Shown piece by piece: positions 35,290-46,168 of a stretch of DNA of 64,000 nucleotides. The translations under genes and the position numbers were made by a program. Under the pieces are notes generated by a model that did not search any database, had not been told where the DNA came from, and saw only the letters and a list, made by a program, of their open reading frames with translations. The stretch is from positions 21,042,956-21,106,955 of the forward strand of contig JBCNJP010000003.1 in assembly GCA_039602395.1 (NCBI GenBank), written 5' to 3'. Origin of the DNA: Deinandra increscens subsp. villosa. Taxonomy: Eukaryota; Streptophyta; Magnoliopsida; Asterales; Asteraceae. Position 1 is the first letter of the stretch. Each line of letters begins with the position of its first letter.

Positions 35290-35822
35290 GCTCTGATACC
35301 AATTGTAAGGATCGAAATATCCCCTCACGCGATATCAATGTCTAGCAACAACCGTGCGGAATCCGGTATTACTAGATGATTCAAGCATAAACAATCAATC
35401 TATAAAAAGATGATCAAAAACACGAATAAACACAAACCGATTAGAAGCACTTGATTAAAGCTTAGTTGCAACACACTTGAAGAATTCGAAATTCTCCTTG
35501 AGAGAATTTCGATTACACCTTGAGAAAGCACAAAACCAACAACCCTAAAACAAAGATATTAGTGCCCTATTTATAGGAGATCACATGCTTGGTCAACAAG
35601 CCACTCCTAAAACCCTAATTAACACCTAATTTCCGGATTTGACTTTAAAGGTCCACTAAACATCCCCTAAACACTTTCTAAATGAGCCCAAACATGCTTA
35701 AACTGGCCAGTGACCCAATATAACCATAACCCAACTAATTTTCACCTATTCTATCACATAGGCCTTCAAAATAGTCCGCCAAGTGATGATTTAATACACA
35801 AGCCACAAATTATTCCCTTACA
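35290..35822 (-). repeat. Primer binding site and 5' LTR of element C
   Basis: GCTCTGATACCA at 35290-35301 (initiator-Met primer site in reverse), two spacer bases, then the LTR 35304-35822 from TGTAAGGATCG to CCCTTACA. TATA on the minus strand at 35568-35577. Confidence 0.92.
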
Positions 35823-35827
35823 CATTT

Positions 35828-36158
35828 GCTTTAGTACGTTATGTGTGCCATTGCTTGCTGCAGTATGCTTAGACATTAGAACCATTAGAACTTATGTTCT
35901 AGGAAGTTAGATTTTTTAACGGACAGCAAGCCGAAAACGTGAAAGCATTATCGAGGATCCCGTAAACAAGCTACCGTAGACAGCTTAGGGTTACGAGGAT
36001 CCCGTAAACAAGCTACCGTAGACAGCTTAGGGTTACGTTTTCCTTAGGATATATGCAAAGACGCCAAAGTAAATGTTACTGAGTTATGAAATGAGTTAAA
36101 GTGGTTATGTTATGCAGATGACTTGCAAAGTTGAAAAGGAAAGTTTACGATGGAATGG
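35828..36158 (+). other. 3' internal end of H (left copy) with a 42-bp tandem duplication
   Basis: Matches 49067-49356 of the right H copy. It differs by an exact duplication of 42 bases (35953-35994 and 35995-36036, starting GAGGATCCCGTAAAC) that is single in the right copy. Ends AATGG at the junction with element G. Confidence 0.85.
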
Positions 36159-36700
36159 TGAAAACACGATTCGCTTCGGATCTAGTGATTTGTACACCGA
36201 AATCGGACCGAAAGTTCACCCAAAACTAAGAACATAAAATCGTAAATAAAACTCAGTTTATAGCTTGAATCGGATCAACGATTACATGAATAGACTCGTT
36301 TACAGCAACTAATCATGATCCTAGACTCAGAACACTCAAAGATTCGAGATCAAAAACTCCTCCTCTTACCAATCGAATCTGAGAAACGGTTATTTTTCCA
36401 AGTCCTTCTCTCCGAAATTCCAAAACCACAATATATATATGAGACTAGATTGTGAGTACCGAACTTGAGGTTCGGCGGTAGATCGGAATATGTCCGAACA
36501 TTAAGATCGGACCTCAATTCGTCATCTTCAAACTTTGATTTACGTATCTCATTTATATGAGATTTGCTAAAACACAATCTAGTCCCTCCACTATACTAGA
36601 TTGACACAAACTACCCTATAACTTGATTTAACTATTCTAACTATATCAACTAACGACACTAACTGGAATACACACACGTCACACATATTTTGCACCAACA
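36159..36700 (-). repeat. 3' LTR of element G
   Basis: TGAAAACACG to ...TTTTGCACCAACA. TATATATAT at 36431-36440 (minus-strand promoter). U3 upstream carries CCGAAC-ttgag-GTTCGG (36459-36475) and further GATCGGA/GTCCGAAC words to about 36530. Confidence 0.93.
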
Positions 36701-36719
36701 AACTCCCCCTTGACGTGTG

Positions 36720-37102
36720 TGTTGATGCATGAACCTTGTGTGGCCGTTACTGTTCGAATTGTCAAACAGACTGATTTATCGGAAACATGAACTGAGGTCC
36801 GAACCTCAGCCGAACTCCAGATTCGGAGTTGTCCGAAGGTGGTCCGAACTCCAAGTTCGGAGGAAGCTCGGAGCAGGTTCGGAGGTTACCCAGTTCGGAC
36901 AGAATGAAGAAGTATAAATAGTTTCGTCTTTGTATTTGTTTGTAAGTTTTCTGTCTTGTGTCTGTGTGTTGAGAGGGGAGGTTCTGTCCGACCTCCCCCA
37001 GAGCTTAATTGTTGTATACTCCTTCGTTATGTAATCATTCGGCATGAATTAATGACAAAACTTCCGTCTCATCCATAGAATCGATCCGTATACGGTTTTT
37101 CA
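36720..37102 (+). repeat. F1 left LTR
   Basis: TGTTGATGCATG to ...GGTTTTTCA. U3 holds (T)CCGAACTCC/GTTCGGA words, including CCGAACT-cca-AGTTCGG (36844-36860). TATAAATAG at 36913-36921. Confidence 0.93.
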
Positions 37103-37104
37103 GT

Positions 37105-37116
37105 TGGTATCAGAGC
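37105..37116 (+). promoter_or_regulatory. F1 primer binding site
   Basis: TGGTATCAGAGC two bases after the LTR, complementary to initiator Met-tRNA. The shortened internal B lacks it. Confidence 0.9.
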
Positions 37117-37570
37117 TGTTGGCTCTTTCTATGGTCGAAATCTATCGTTTTCTTCATTTCGAGACGTTAAACCTTCGGTTAGGAATGATTGAAAGTGTTT
37201 CTGATTGGTTTTTGATCAATCGAGTCTTTCTGAGTCATGTTTTTACCTAACAGAAGCCTCTAGATGTCTAACTTCGATCAAATTCTGGATCTGGTTCGAG
37301 TTCAAAAATTTCCAGTTCGAGTTCGGACAACGTTCGGCCGAAGAACAGATCTGAAAAATAACCGCTCCGAACTCCAGGTTCGGACATCCGAAGGTCAGGT
37401 TCGGAGGAGGTTCTGCCCCTTGGACGTCCGAAGGTCAGGTTCAGGAGGAGGTTCGGACGTCCGAACTCCAGCACGGCCCCAGCCAGGGGCTCTGCCCCTT
37501 GGACCCCGCCAGGGACTGCCGCCCCTTGGACCCCGCTTCTCAGGGGCGCTGCCCCCGAACCCCCGTTAGG
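37117..37570 (+). other. F1 leader: motif array and GC-rich tract
   Basis: 37270-37480 repeats GTTCGGA/CCGAAGGTCAGG words matching the LTR motif. 37470-37565 is strongly GC-rich with three partly palindromic units such as GGGGCTCTGCCCCTTGGACC. It contrasts with the AT-rich surroundings and should form stable RNA hairpins. The 101-codon frame at 37264-37569 is repetitive and I do not count it as a gene. Confidence 0.7.
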
Positions 37571-38594
37571 TGGGAATTTGAAAGAAGCGGATCGGTTATC
37601 GAGTTTACCCTTGATTCGGTAGCTGTGGGGTGTTATATTTGAAGAAAATCCAGATTCTGATACTTGTTACGAGTTAGTGATCGAATTTCAAGAAATGAGT
37701 TTGTGGGTAGTCATTGTTCTTGATGATGGACAGAGATTCAAGAATACATGTTTTCTGATGATGGACAGAGATTCGGAGACATGGTTATGATTACTTGGGA
37801 ACGTTTGTCGGAGATTATCTTTCTACACAAACTGAAGATTAATGAGATTAAAGATTCCGTTGCGGGCCACTTGAGTTTATCATTCCACTACAAGAATGCG
37901 GGGTTGGAATCATAAGAAATTGAAGATTTGAATATGTCACTTATTTAGGGGGAAATTGGGGACCCTAAAACTTTCAAAGTTTTATAATTGAAAAAGTGAA
38001 TATTCAAAAGCAATCAGTTCAGGGATGATGGTGGTTTTTGATCTTCATGGAAATGTGGTATATTCTGATGTTCGTGCGAACCGATATGTCAAAGTTTTCA
38101 ATTATGGTTTGGAACTTTCTGTCATATGCCCGATACTTTCTTGAGTTGTCGAAAGACTTGGTCAGATTCCAGTCTGCAACGAGATATACGTTTACCGGAG
38201 TAATATATTGGGATGGATTTGATGCTGAGGGGGAATTTCCATGATTGAAGATGCTGATCGTGTCTGTTTTCATAAAGATCAGAATGTGTCACAATTCGGT
38301 GAAGATTGAAGATTATTATCAAGATGCAGTGATGTTCGTGTGTCTTTACAATTTCCGGATACAACTTATGAAGTGAACCATTATCATACATGCCGGTTCC
38401 AATTGGATGGTTGTGCTTGAAGCTAGGGGGAATTTTATTGGTTGTGGAGATTGTACAAGATTCGAATTGTTTCCTGCATACCTGATGATTCGGTCAAGGG
38501 GAGTTTGCTAAAGATAGAGGTGTCTGCAGCAAGCTGACTGAAGATTGCTAGAAGATCATTGTCTGGATTCGACAGTAATGTCCAAGGGGGAATT
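37571..38594 (+). other. F1 internal A: non-coding with repeated polypurine tracts
   Basis: No gag or pol. AGGGGGAA-type tracts recur at about 37947, 38226, 38424, 38494 and finally at 38585-38594 directly before the middle LTR. A direct repeat, GATGATGGACAGAGATTC, occurs twice near 37722 and 37758. Confidence 0.75.
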
Positions 38595-38977
38595 TGTTGA
38601 TGCATGAACCTTGTGTGGTCGTTACTGTTCGAATTGTCAAACAGACTGATTTGTCGGAAACATGAACTGAGGTCCGAACCTCAGCCGAACTCCAGATTCG
38701 GAGTTGTCCGAAGGTGGTCCGAACTCCAAGTTCGGAGGAAGTTCGGAGCAGGTTCGGAGGTTACCCAGTTCGGACAGAATGAAGAAGTATAAATAGTTTC
38801 GTCTTTGTATTTCTTTGTAAGTTTCTGTCTTGTGTCTGTGTGTTGAGAGGGGAGGTTCTGTCCGACCTCCCCCAGAGCTTAAACGTTTGTATACTCCTTC
38901 GTTATGTAATCATTCGACACGAATCAATGACAAAACTTTCGTCTCATCCATAGAATCGATCCGTATACGGTTTTTCA
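38595..38977 (+). repeat. F1 middle LTR (different subfamily)
   Basis: 383 bp. Differs from the outer LTRs at about 10 sites (e.g. GAAGTTCGG versus GAAGCTCGG, CTTAAACGTTTG versus CTTAATTGTTG) but shares these variants with the solo LTR at 46169-46551. Confidence 0.92.
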
Positions 38978-39604
38978 GTCTTTCAAAGTTTTATAATTGA
39001 AAAAGTGAATATTCAAAAGCAATCAGTTCAGGGATGATGGTGGTTTTTGATCTTCATGGAAATGTGGTATATTCTGATGTTCGTGCGAACCGATATGTCA
39101 AAGTTTTCGATTATGGTTTGGAACTTTCTGTCATATGCCCGATACTTTTTTGAGTTGTCGAAAGACTTGGTCAGATTCTAGTCTGCAACGAGATATACGT
39201 TTAACGGAGTAATATATTGGGATGGATTTGATGCTGAGGGGGAATTTCCGTGATTGAAGATGCTGATCGTGTCTGTTTTCATAAAGATCAGAATGTGTTA
39301 CAATTCGGTGAAGATTGAAGATTATTATCAAGATGCAGTGATGTTCGTGTGTCTTTACAATTTCCGGATATAACTTATAAAGTGAACCATTATCATACAT
39401 GCCGGTTCCAATTGGATGGTTGTGCTTGAAGCTAGGGGGAATTTTATTGGTTGTGGAGATTGTACAAGATTCGAATTGTTTCCTGCATACCTGATGTTTC
39501 AGTCCAAGGGGAGTTTGCTAAAGATAGAGGTATCTGCAGCAAGCTGACTGAAGATTGCTAGAAGATCATTTTCTGGATTCGACAGTAACGTCCAAGGGGG
39601 AATT
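38978..39604 (+). other. F1 shortened internal B
   Basis: Corresponds to 37971-38594 of internal A with about 2% divergence; primer site, leader and GC tract are missing. The four polypurine-like tracts are kept, the last at 39595-39604. Confidence 0.85.
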
Positions 39605-39987
39605 TGTTGATGCATGAACCTTGTGTGGCCGTTACTGTTCGAATTGTCAAACAGACTGATTTATCGGAAACATGAACTGAGGTCCGAACCTCAGCCGAAC
39701 TCCAGATTCGGAGTTGTCCGAAGGTGGTCCGAACTCCAAGTTCGGAGGAAGCTCGGAGCAGGTTCGGAGGTTACCCAGTTCGGACAGAATGAAGAAGTAT
39801 AAATAGTTTCGTCTTTGTATTTCTTTGTAAGTTTTCTGTCTTGTGTCTGTGTGTTGAGAGGGGAGGTTCTGTCCGACCTCCCCCAGAGCTTAATTGTTGT
39901 ATACTCCTTCGTTATGTAATCATTCGACATGAATTAATGACAAAACTTCCGTCTCATCCATAGAATCGATCCGTATACGGTTTTTCA
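39605..39987 (+). repeat. F1 right LTR
   Basis: 383 bp, 2 differences from the left LTR. Followed by the GTGTG target duplication. Confidence 0.93.
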
Positions 39988-39992
39988 GTGTG

Positions 39993-40800
39993 CTGTATCA
40001 GAACTTCAAACTCTTTGAATTTGTTGTTAGTTGATGTAGGTAGGCATGGCAGGAACAGGACTAAGTCAACTAAACCATTTCTGGAAGTAATAAACTCTTT
40101 GACAACTTTGCAACCATGCATGAGATCCATTCTGAGATCTTTATCTGAAAACTTTGATGACTTCAACCTACAACCTTCAGAAGACAAAAGTGCGGTTTTT
40201 CTTTTCCAAACACAACTTTAATCTTGGAAGCAAAACTCCTCCTTTGGAGAAACCAAGACATTTAGATTTGAAAATTTGTTGTATCCCGTGACGATCAGAT
40301 CAAAAACAAAGAAGAAAGAAAATCTTTTTGGATTTTACAAAGTTTATATCAAAACACGCTGAAAATCTTTTTGATTTTTCATAAACTGAAACATAAGTGC
40401 AATATAGAATTAGACTCTATTTTTGTTTTTGATGAGAAAGATCACAACATGAGATCATATCAGACATAACGCATCGTACACACTGCAATTTGAAAATACT
40501 AAGCATGCAAGCCAAGCTGACTGAGAATACAACTATTTGGTTTATTTCAGCTAAAGCAGGTCATTGTCTATAGCTTTCTGATATGAAATTAAGTGTATTT
40601 ATCGAGCATTGATAACATGATACCCACACAATCAGGAATACTGGCAAACTACTTATTTCATATTTTTGTATTTTTCTTTTATTCAAGTCAAGTTACTCGC
40701 AGCAGATTTCTCATACTGATATTGTAAACTTGCTTATACAAAATCAAATGCCACAGAGATATCAAGTTCATGGTGTTTCTTGCAAAAAGAAAGCAGAAGC
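39993..40800 (-). other. 3' untranslated part of element G
   Basis: Continues element G after F1. Small frames around 39954-40221 have no recognisable domain. I see nothing else before the RNA modules. Confidence 0.5.
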
Positions 40801-41046
40801 CTCAAATACTTAGCAATCAGGTCGGCCTTGTGAGCACGCAGAGAATGCATAAGTATTGAGAAAATAAATTAAAAGAAATCAAACAAGTTGAAGTTGTATA
40901 ATCCAACAACAATCAGGTCGGTACTCCCGTACACGCAGAGAAAGTCCGATGGATTATACGAAACACCAAAGAAAATAAAGCAGAACGTCAAACGAACACC
41001 AATCAGGTCGATCTTTCGATACGCAGAGAAAGGCCGATCATTTGAC
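40801..41046 (-). other. Three tandem RNA stem-loop modules of element G
   Basis: Outer stems: ATACTTA (40806-40812 with 40850-40856, extendable through one bulge), GTATAATCC (40896-40904 with 40951-40959) and GTCAAACG/CATTTGAC (40987-40994 with 41039-41046, one G-U in RNA). Inner hairpins: module 2 GTAC with RNA-sense loop GGGA and GTAC (40921-40932); module 3 ATC, GAAA, GAT (41011-41020); module 1 has no clear GNRA loop. Flanking sequence is homologous to D, so stem differences can be read as compensatory. Confidence 0.75.
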
Positions 41047-41428
41047 AAAATAAAGAAAATCAAACAAGTTGAAAATTTTCAAAATAAAGCAAGCTTACAC
41101 CAGAACATCTCTTTATTCTGTTTTTCGTACTTTCTCATTTTATTTTGCCAGATATGCACAGTACCCATCATGATTTGTAACCACAGTTATCAAGCAAGCG
41201 TTATCTTTATATCATACTCGCATATATCAGACTACTCAGCACATTCAATCAAGTCAAGCAAGTACCTACAGCCTTTCTTTCTACTTTATTCATGGCAGAT
41301 AACGTATGCTAATGTACCATCATTTCTCACATGGTTGGATCAATTTCTCTTTTTGAGATTTTTCATTTTTTTTAGTATTTTTCATAAAGGAAACAAACAT
41401 CACACTATTTTTGTGTTTTTCAAATATT

Positions 41429-41484
41429 CTCCCCCTAAAATTCAACAAACTCTATTTTTGAATTTTCCAAAATTTCTCCCCTAA
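41429..41484 (-). promoter_or_regulatory. Repeated polypurine tracts of element G
   Basis: Minus-strand TTTAGGGGGAGAA (about 41429-41440) and TTTAGGGGAGAAA (about 41472-41484), between gag and the RNA modules as in element D. Confidence 0.6.
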
Positions 41485-41802
41485 AGATACGAAAGAAAGT
41501 AAAAGAAAAGAAAATAAAATTGATCGACCAACACGGATACCTCGGATTTTTAGATTTTGAAAAATCATTTTTCTCAAAAATGTTTGTGAAATATCAACTC
41601 TGTGAAGCGCTAACTTAAGCAAAATACTCCACTATCAGCAACTTCGCAATCACTAATAGGTCTTCTTGAAGTACCTGCAAACACTGGAAAATAATAAGTT
41701 CCTAAAACCCCAACCCTCATCCACAGTTATGGTAGGTCGTCCAGTGTCTTCAACAAAATCAGTATTGGCAGTAGAAACAATCTTTGGTCTCCATTCCATT
41801 TT

Positions 41803-44211
41803 TTATTTTGTATTTTCTAATGAACCATTATCGACTGATGAATGGCAATCAGAACTGTTACCCAGAGAATCAGAAACAACTTTCTTTTTCCAAAACATTT
41901 TATTCTTGGGCATTGGTTCATTGAAAATTATGCCATCAGGATCAACAAACTTTGTATCCTTGGCATATGATGATGTGTTGTTGAAATTTATAGGACAAGT
42001 ATTAGCAAAATGTCCTCTCTTATGACAAGTAAAACAACGTCGATGATCAAATTGATCAGTCGATCCATCATCAAACATGATTGGAATTACAGGTTTAGTT
42101 GTCTTTGGTTTTAAAGATTTTTGAAAACGTTTATCAAATGGAGGATCATAAAAACCTGAATCATCTCCATAACCAAAGAATTTATCTGTATGATAAAACC
42201 TGTTTGATGTAGCAGATTGAAAATTTTGTTTTCGTTTTGAAAAATATCGTGACCAATCATCATATTTTGAGGTTTTACCAACAACCGGCTTCTTGTGAGC
42301 TGGTTTTCGTTGGTTTTGCTGATTTTGTTTAACAGGTACCTCATTGAGAATCATCGAATCGGATGATGGTGATCGATATAAACCATGTGAAAACCTTTTT
42401 CGAATAGTACAATCACGAATCACATGTCCTTTCTTGTTGCAGTAAAAGCAAGCTCTCCTATCAGCTGACTTAGGAGATGACATGGATTCTGTTGACATTG
42501 TTGAATGTTGAGAAGAATCACTCTCTTGACGTTCTAACTTAGACTTCTTCTTTGGCAGAAACTCGACATTTGTTTTCTTTTGAAAATCTTGTTCAGTACC
42601 ATAATCTTCATTTCCAGCATTAACTTTCTCGTCTTGAACAACATTGAAAATTTCATCCATTTTTCTGACGAACTCTTGTTGTTTCAAAGTAATTCTCTCA
42701 GAAAGTTTAAGCGATGTATCAGAAGACGAATTTTGTATTTGAACCACATCATTCACTTTTTCATTCTCCTTCTCGACCTTGATTTCGTCAACAATTTCGT
42801 CTATCTCAATCATATCTTTGAAATCATTTTCAGCATTCACGTTCTCGTCTTTGCTTTCATATCCCAGGCCACCATTCTTTTTAAATTTATCTGGTACAGA
42901 CTTTGGTTTCTCATGACCTTGTGAAGCAAGTCGAGAAAACTCATCCTTGATGGCATTTAAATCATTTTTATTGGAAAGCAAAGATTCATCAATCACAATC
43001 TCTGAAAATTTTTGAACTTTAACATGTCGTGGATTGCCTTCAAACACTTTTTCCATATCGAGAAATGTAGACTTTGAGTCAAACTTTGGTGCTTTTCTTG
43101 GATCAAATGTTTCTTCATCCTTATTCTTCTGGAATTTCAACTTCTTCTTATTTTCGGACTTTGTATCAGCAAACTTTGAATAATCGTGAACTTCTTCTGT
43201 TGCTTTCAAAGTACTGATAGAATTTTCAATAACCACAGGAGGTGGTACACTTTTCAGAATATCATCACCGAAAATCTGTTGAAAATTCTCCTTCTTGCAC
43301 AAAAAGTTTATGAAAGACGATGAATTATTGAGATTATGCAACTGTCTTTTAAAATCACGAACCTCAATCTTCATGTCTGCAATTTTCTTTTGCGCTTCAG
43401 CCAACTCTTTTTGTGTTGCAATAAGTTCTTCTGTTGTTCTATTCAGAGTAAACTTTTCTCTCCTCAACTGATCATGAGCATCATATGTTTCTTGAACAAC
43501 CTTTTCCCATTTCTGTTTATAAATCTCAACATTCTGCTTCAAAAGCTTGTTTTCACGGAGCAATTCAGCTTTAGCATCTAACAGCTTCATGTTGTCCTCT
43601 TGATGGTTTAATTCTTTAGCAGTAAGATCAACAACTTCTTTTTCTAGACCTTCAAGTTTGATTTTTGATTTTGCAAACAAATCATCAAAAACTGCTGCCA
43701 TATCATTTGCTTCTTTCTTCCATTTTTCAACATCCTTCATCAACTCATCATTTGTTTCAGTCAGCTTTGAAACTTTTGCAATTAACTCTGCATTCTCGTG
43801 TTGAAGCTGCAATTCATTCACAACATCTTCACATTTTGAAGACCCATCTTTTTGAACTTCTTCCATAACAGATTCATTCAATTCAGCATATTTCTGAGCA
43901 AGAGCATCCCATAACATTTTAGAATTCTTGCACGTTTTGAATTGAGACAGTAATTCTTTTGACAATGCCATTATGAGAATATCGTAAGCTTTTAATTCTC
44001 TTTCATAACATTCCCTTTCCTCAAATGAAAGATCTCTTTGAAATTTAGGAACACCATGCCAATCAGTCGGATATAAATACTTTCTATCAATCGCCTTCCA
44101 AAATTCTTCAAAGTTAATGTTGATAAAAACCTCAAAATCCTTTTTCCGTTCTTGATAAGCTTCACATTTTAACAACTTGGGAACCACCGAACTTGATTGA
44201 ACTTTACTCAT
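41803..44211 (-). CDS. gag: Intact gag of element G, 802 residues
   Basis: Uninterrupted frame from the ATG at 44211 (MSKVQSSSVV); in-frame non-ATG codons extend it eight residues upstream. The N-terminal 120 residues form a copia-type capsid domain (DFEVFININFEEFWKAI, KMLWDALAQKYAEL). A long coiled coil spans roughly residues 125-300. CCHC knuckles are CFYCNKKGHVIRDC and CFTCHKRGHFANTC in the last third, within Lys/Ser-rich linkers. Residues continue in frame past the TAA into a KMEWRPK stretch shared with D. There is no protease, so processing and reverse transcription would need another element. The intact frame and young LTRs suggest recent mobility as a gag-supplying, pol-dependent element. 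Confidence 0.88.
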   Translation of the reverse strand: MSKVQSSSVVPKLLKCEAYQERKKDFEVFININFEEFWKAIDRKYLYPTDWHGVPKFQRDLSFEERECYERELKAYDILIMALSKELLSQFKTCKNSKMLWDALAQKYAELNESVMEEVQKDGSSKCEDVVNELQLQHENAELIAKVSKLTETNDELMKDVEKWKKEANDMAAVFDDLFAKSKIKLEGLEKEVVDLTAKELNHQEDNMKLLDAKAELLRENKLLKQNVEIYKQKWEKVVQETYDAHDQLRREKFTLNRTTEELIATQKELAEAQKKIADMKIEVRDFKRQLHNLNNSSSFINFLCKKENFQQIFGDDILKSVPPPVVIENSISTLKATEEVHDYSKFADTKSENKKKLKFQKNKDEETFDPRKAPKFDSKSTFLDMEKVFEGNPRHVKVQKFSEIVIDESLLSNKNDLNAIKDEFSRLASQGHEKPKSVPDKFKKNGGLGYESKDENVNAENDFKDMIEIDEIVDEIKVEKENEKVNDVVQIQNSSSDTSLKLSERITLKQQEFVRKMDEIFNVVQDEKVNAGNEDYGTEQDFQKKTNVEFLPKKKSKLERQESDSSQHSTMSTESMSSPKSADRRACFYCNKKGHVIRDCTIRKRFSHGLYRSPSSDSMILNEVPVKQNQQNQRKPAHKKPVVGKTSKYDDWSRYFSKRKQNFQSATSNRFYHTDKFFGYGDDSGFYDPPFDKRFQKSLKPKTTKPVIPIMFDDGSTDQFDHRRCFTCHKRGHFANTCPINFNNTSSYAKDTKFVDPDGIIFNEPMPKNKMFWKKKVVSDSLGNSSDCHSSVDNGSLENTK

Positions 44212-44235
44212 TGTAATTTCACCAGAAAAATCCAA

Positions 44236-45312
44236 TCGTTGAACCTTGAATCTTGAACTTTGAATTCTGTGAAATCACCAAATTGAATTTTCAAGGCCAA
44301 GTTTTTTTTTTAGTACTTTTGTAAATTTTATTTAATATTTTCTTTCAAGAAAGAAAGTTGAAAAACAAAATGTTTAGAGATTTTTTTTAAGAAAAGAAAC
44401 TAAACAATGAAAAATATCAAAATAAAAATGTAAACAAAAACAAAAGAATTTATGTTTGTTAACCGATTCACTAAACGCAAAAATATTTTGCGTTCACGAA
44501 TCAATTCAACGAACGCAAAAATATGTTGTTTTTTTTTATTATTAAAACTTTATGTTTTTTATTTAATAAAAGTCTTTATGTTTTTTTTTAAGAAAACTTG
44601 AGTAGCAAATGTTAGATTTGATGAAACTAGAGGGTTAAAAATGAAAGTTTTTCAAATGAGACAAAATAGTCGTGATATAGGAATTGCAAGAAAATTCCGG
44701 CCGGCGAGCATGAAGAATCCGGCGACTATGGCATTTTTCCGGCAAGCAAAACCATTAATTCTCCACAAACTTTAAACGATTATATCTCTCTCAATTCTCG
44801 ACGAAAATTGAATCCGTAAGTTGCGTTGAATTCGTATCGACGAAACAAATCAAACTAGCACCATTGTTACTAGGTTTTGAATTGGTTTAAGCATCGAACG
44901 AAATAGCTCCGGCGAATGACAAAGATGGTGAAATCGTGATCTTCTCAAAACGACACCAATTTGAAAACGGATTGTTGCAAAAGCTTCCTATGATCAAACC
45001 TAATCTGTTGCAACTGAAATTACGCAAAATGATCGAGTATTCACAGATTCACCATTGATGAACCATGAAGAACACATAAATGTTCTATAAAATTGCGATT
45101 TCAATAATTTTGAACCAAAATCGAATCTGTAAATTGCAAAAGGAGCGTAATCACACGTGGAAACTTCCTGTACCAACTAGAAACACTCGAATCAGCTCCA
45201 ATTTTGAGGTCAAAAATCGAACAGTTTGACTTCAAAAAGTCAAACATGTCGAATTTGAGCAAATAACAGTGATTTTGATCCAAACAAATGGTGTAGAATC
45301 ACGCCTGGATTA
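44236..45312 (-). other. 5' leader of element G
   Basis: AT-rich leader of about 1.1 kb; a CCGGCCGGCGAG stretch near 44699 and ACGCAAAAATAT repeats near 44475-44530. No gene and no GTTCGG array seen. Confidence 0.55.
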
Positions 45313-45867
45313 CTCTGATACCAATTGAAAACACGATTCGCTTCGGATCTAGTGATTTGTACACCGAAATCGGACCGAAAGTTCACCCAAAACTAAGAAC
45401 ATAAAATCGTAAATAAAACTCAGTTTATAGCTTGAATTGGATCAACGATTACATGAATAGACTCGTTTACAGCAACTAATCATGATCCTAGACTCAGAAC
45501 ACTCAAAAATTCGAGATCAAAAACTCCTCCTCTTACCAATCGAATCTGAGAAACGGTTATTTTTCCAAGTCCTTCTCTCCGAAATTCCAAAACCACAATA
45601 TATATATGAGACTAGATTGTGAGTACCGAACTTGAGGTTCGGCGGTAGATCGGAATATGTCCGAACATTAAGATCGGACCTCAATTCGTCATCTTCAAAC
45701 TTTGATTTACGTATCTCATTTATATGAGATTTGCTAAAACACAATCTAGTCCCTCCACTATACTAGATTGACACAAACTACCCTATAACTTGATTTAACT
45801 ATTCTAACTATATCAACTAACGACACTAACTGGAATACACACACGTCACACATATTTTGCACCAGCA
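45313..45867 (-). repeat. Primer binding site and 5' LTR of element G
   Basis: CTCTGATACCA at 45313-45323 (primer site in reverse), two spacer bases, LTR 45326-45867. TATA and motif positions match the 3' LTR. Confidence 0.92.
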
Positions 45868-46168
45868 TGTATCCATCATTCACACATATATCATTATGTT
45901 ATTCATATAAACATATATTCATCTCATACTTTACTTTCGTTAACATTTAACACATCCGTTTATGCATATTTCACCATATAGGCCATCAAACACGTATATC
46001 TAACACATGCAACTTATCTAAGGCATAGTCTTACCACATTTATCAATTAAACTCACATATACATAATATAAACACGTATTTACTATATATATCATGTATT
46101 TGTGAAATTTGGGGTGTTACAACTCTACCCCCCTTAAACAGGGTTTCGTCCTCGAAACCTGTTCCATT
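45868..46168 (-). repeat. Inverted 301-bp segment of H (internal end plus LTR start)
   Basis: The reverse complement matches 49352-49653 of the right H copy. It starts AATGGAACAGG, includes a polypurine tract and the LTR start TGTAACACCCC (46121 on the minus strand), and ends GATGGATACA. Its orientation is opposite to the H sequence on either side. Its two ends fall exactly at element G and at the solo F LTR. Confidence 0.92.

Larger units (their letters stand above)
28774..35822 (-). mobile_element. Element C: gag-only Sirevirus-derived element, TSD CATTT
   Basis: LTRs 28774-29293 and 35304-35822 with perfect 5-bp target duplication CATTT (28769-28773 and 35823-35827) in the H internal region. 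The two LTRs differ at about 17 bases plus one indel in 519 (about 3.3%). Internal parts in sense order: primer site, hairpin-array leader, gag, a remnant of protease, RNA stem-loop modules, 3' LTR. No integrase or reverse transcriptase is seen, so any movement needs a helper. Confidence 0.92.
36720..39987 (+). mobile_element. Element F1: three-LTR non-coding Sirevirus-derived composite, TSD GTGTG
   Basis: Structure: LTR (36720-37102), internal A (37103-38594), LTR (38595-38977), shortened internal B (38978-39604), LTR (39605-39987). GTGTG flanks the whole (36715-36719 and 39988-39992), so it inserted once into element G, near its polypurine tract. No gag or pol is present; the basic unit is 2.26 kb. 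The outer LTRs differ at 2 of 383 bases; the middle LTR belongs to another subfamily. Confidence 0.92.
36159..45867 (-). mobile_element. Element G: young gag-only Sirevirus-derived element
   Basis: LTRs of exactly 542 bp (36159-36700, 45326-45867) differ at only 3 bases (about 0.55%). A polypurine tract, AAGGGGGAGT on the minus strand, abuts the 3' LTR at 36701-36712. Inside are element F1, RNA modules, repeated polypurine tracts, one intact gag and a leader; no pol. Flanks are AATGG on the left and TGTAT on the right, which do not match each other; the partners lie at the solo F LTR (see findings). Confidence 0.92.

Noticed and set aside
37264..37569. 101-codon protein in the F leader
   Set aside because: It is a translation of the GTTCGGA array and GC-rich repeats.
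38598..38977. Two separate F insertions making up F1
   Set aside because: Only one GTGTG pair exists, outside the outer LTRs, and no duplication flanks the middle LTR.
45313..45323. tRNA gene fragments at the GCTCTGATACCA sites
   Set aside because: These are 11-13 base primer binding sites next to LTRs; no cloverleaf is present.
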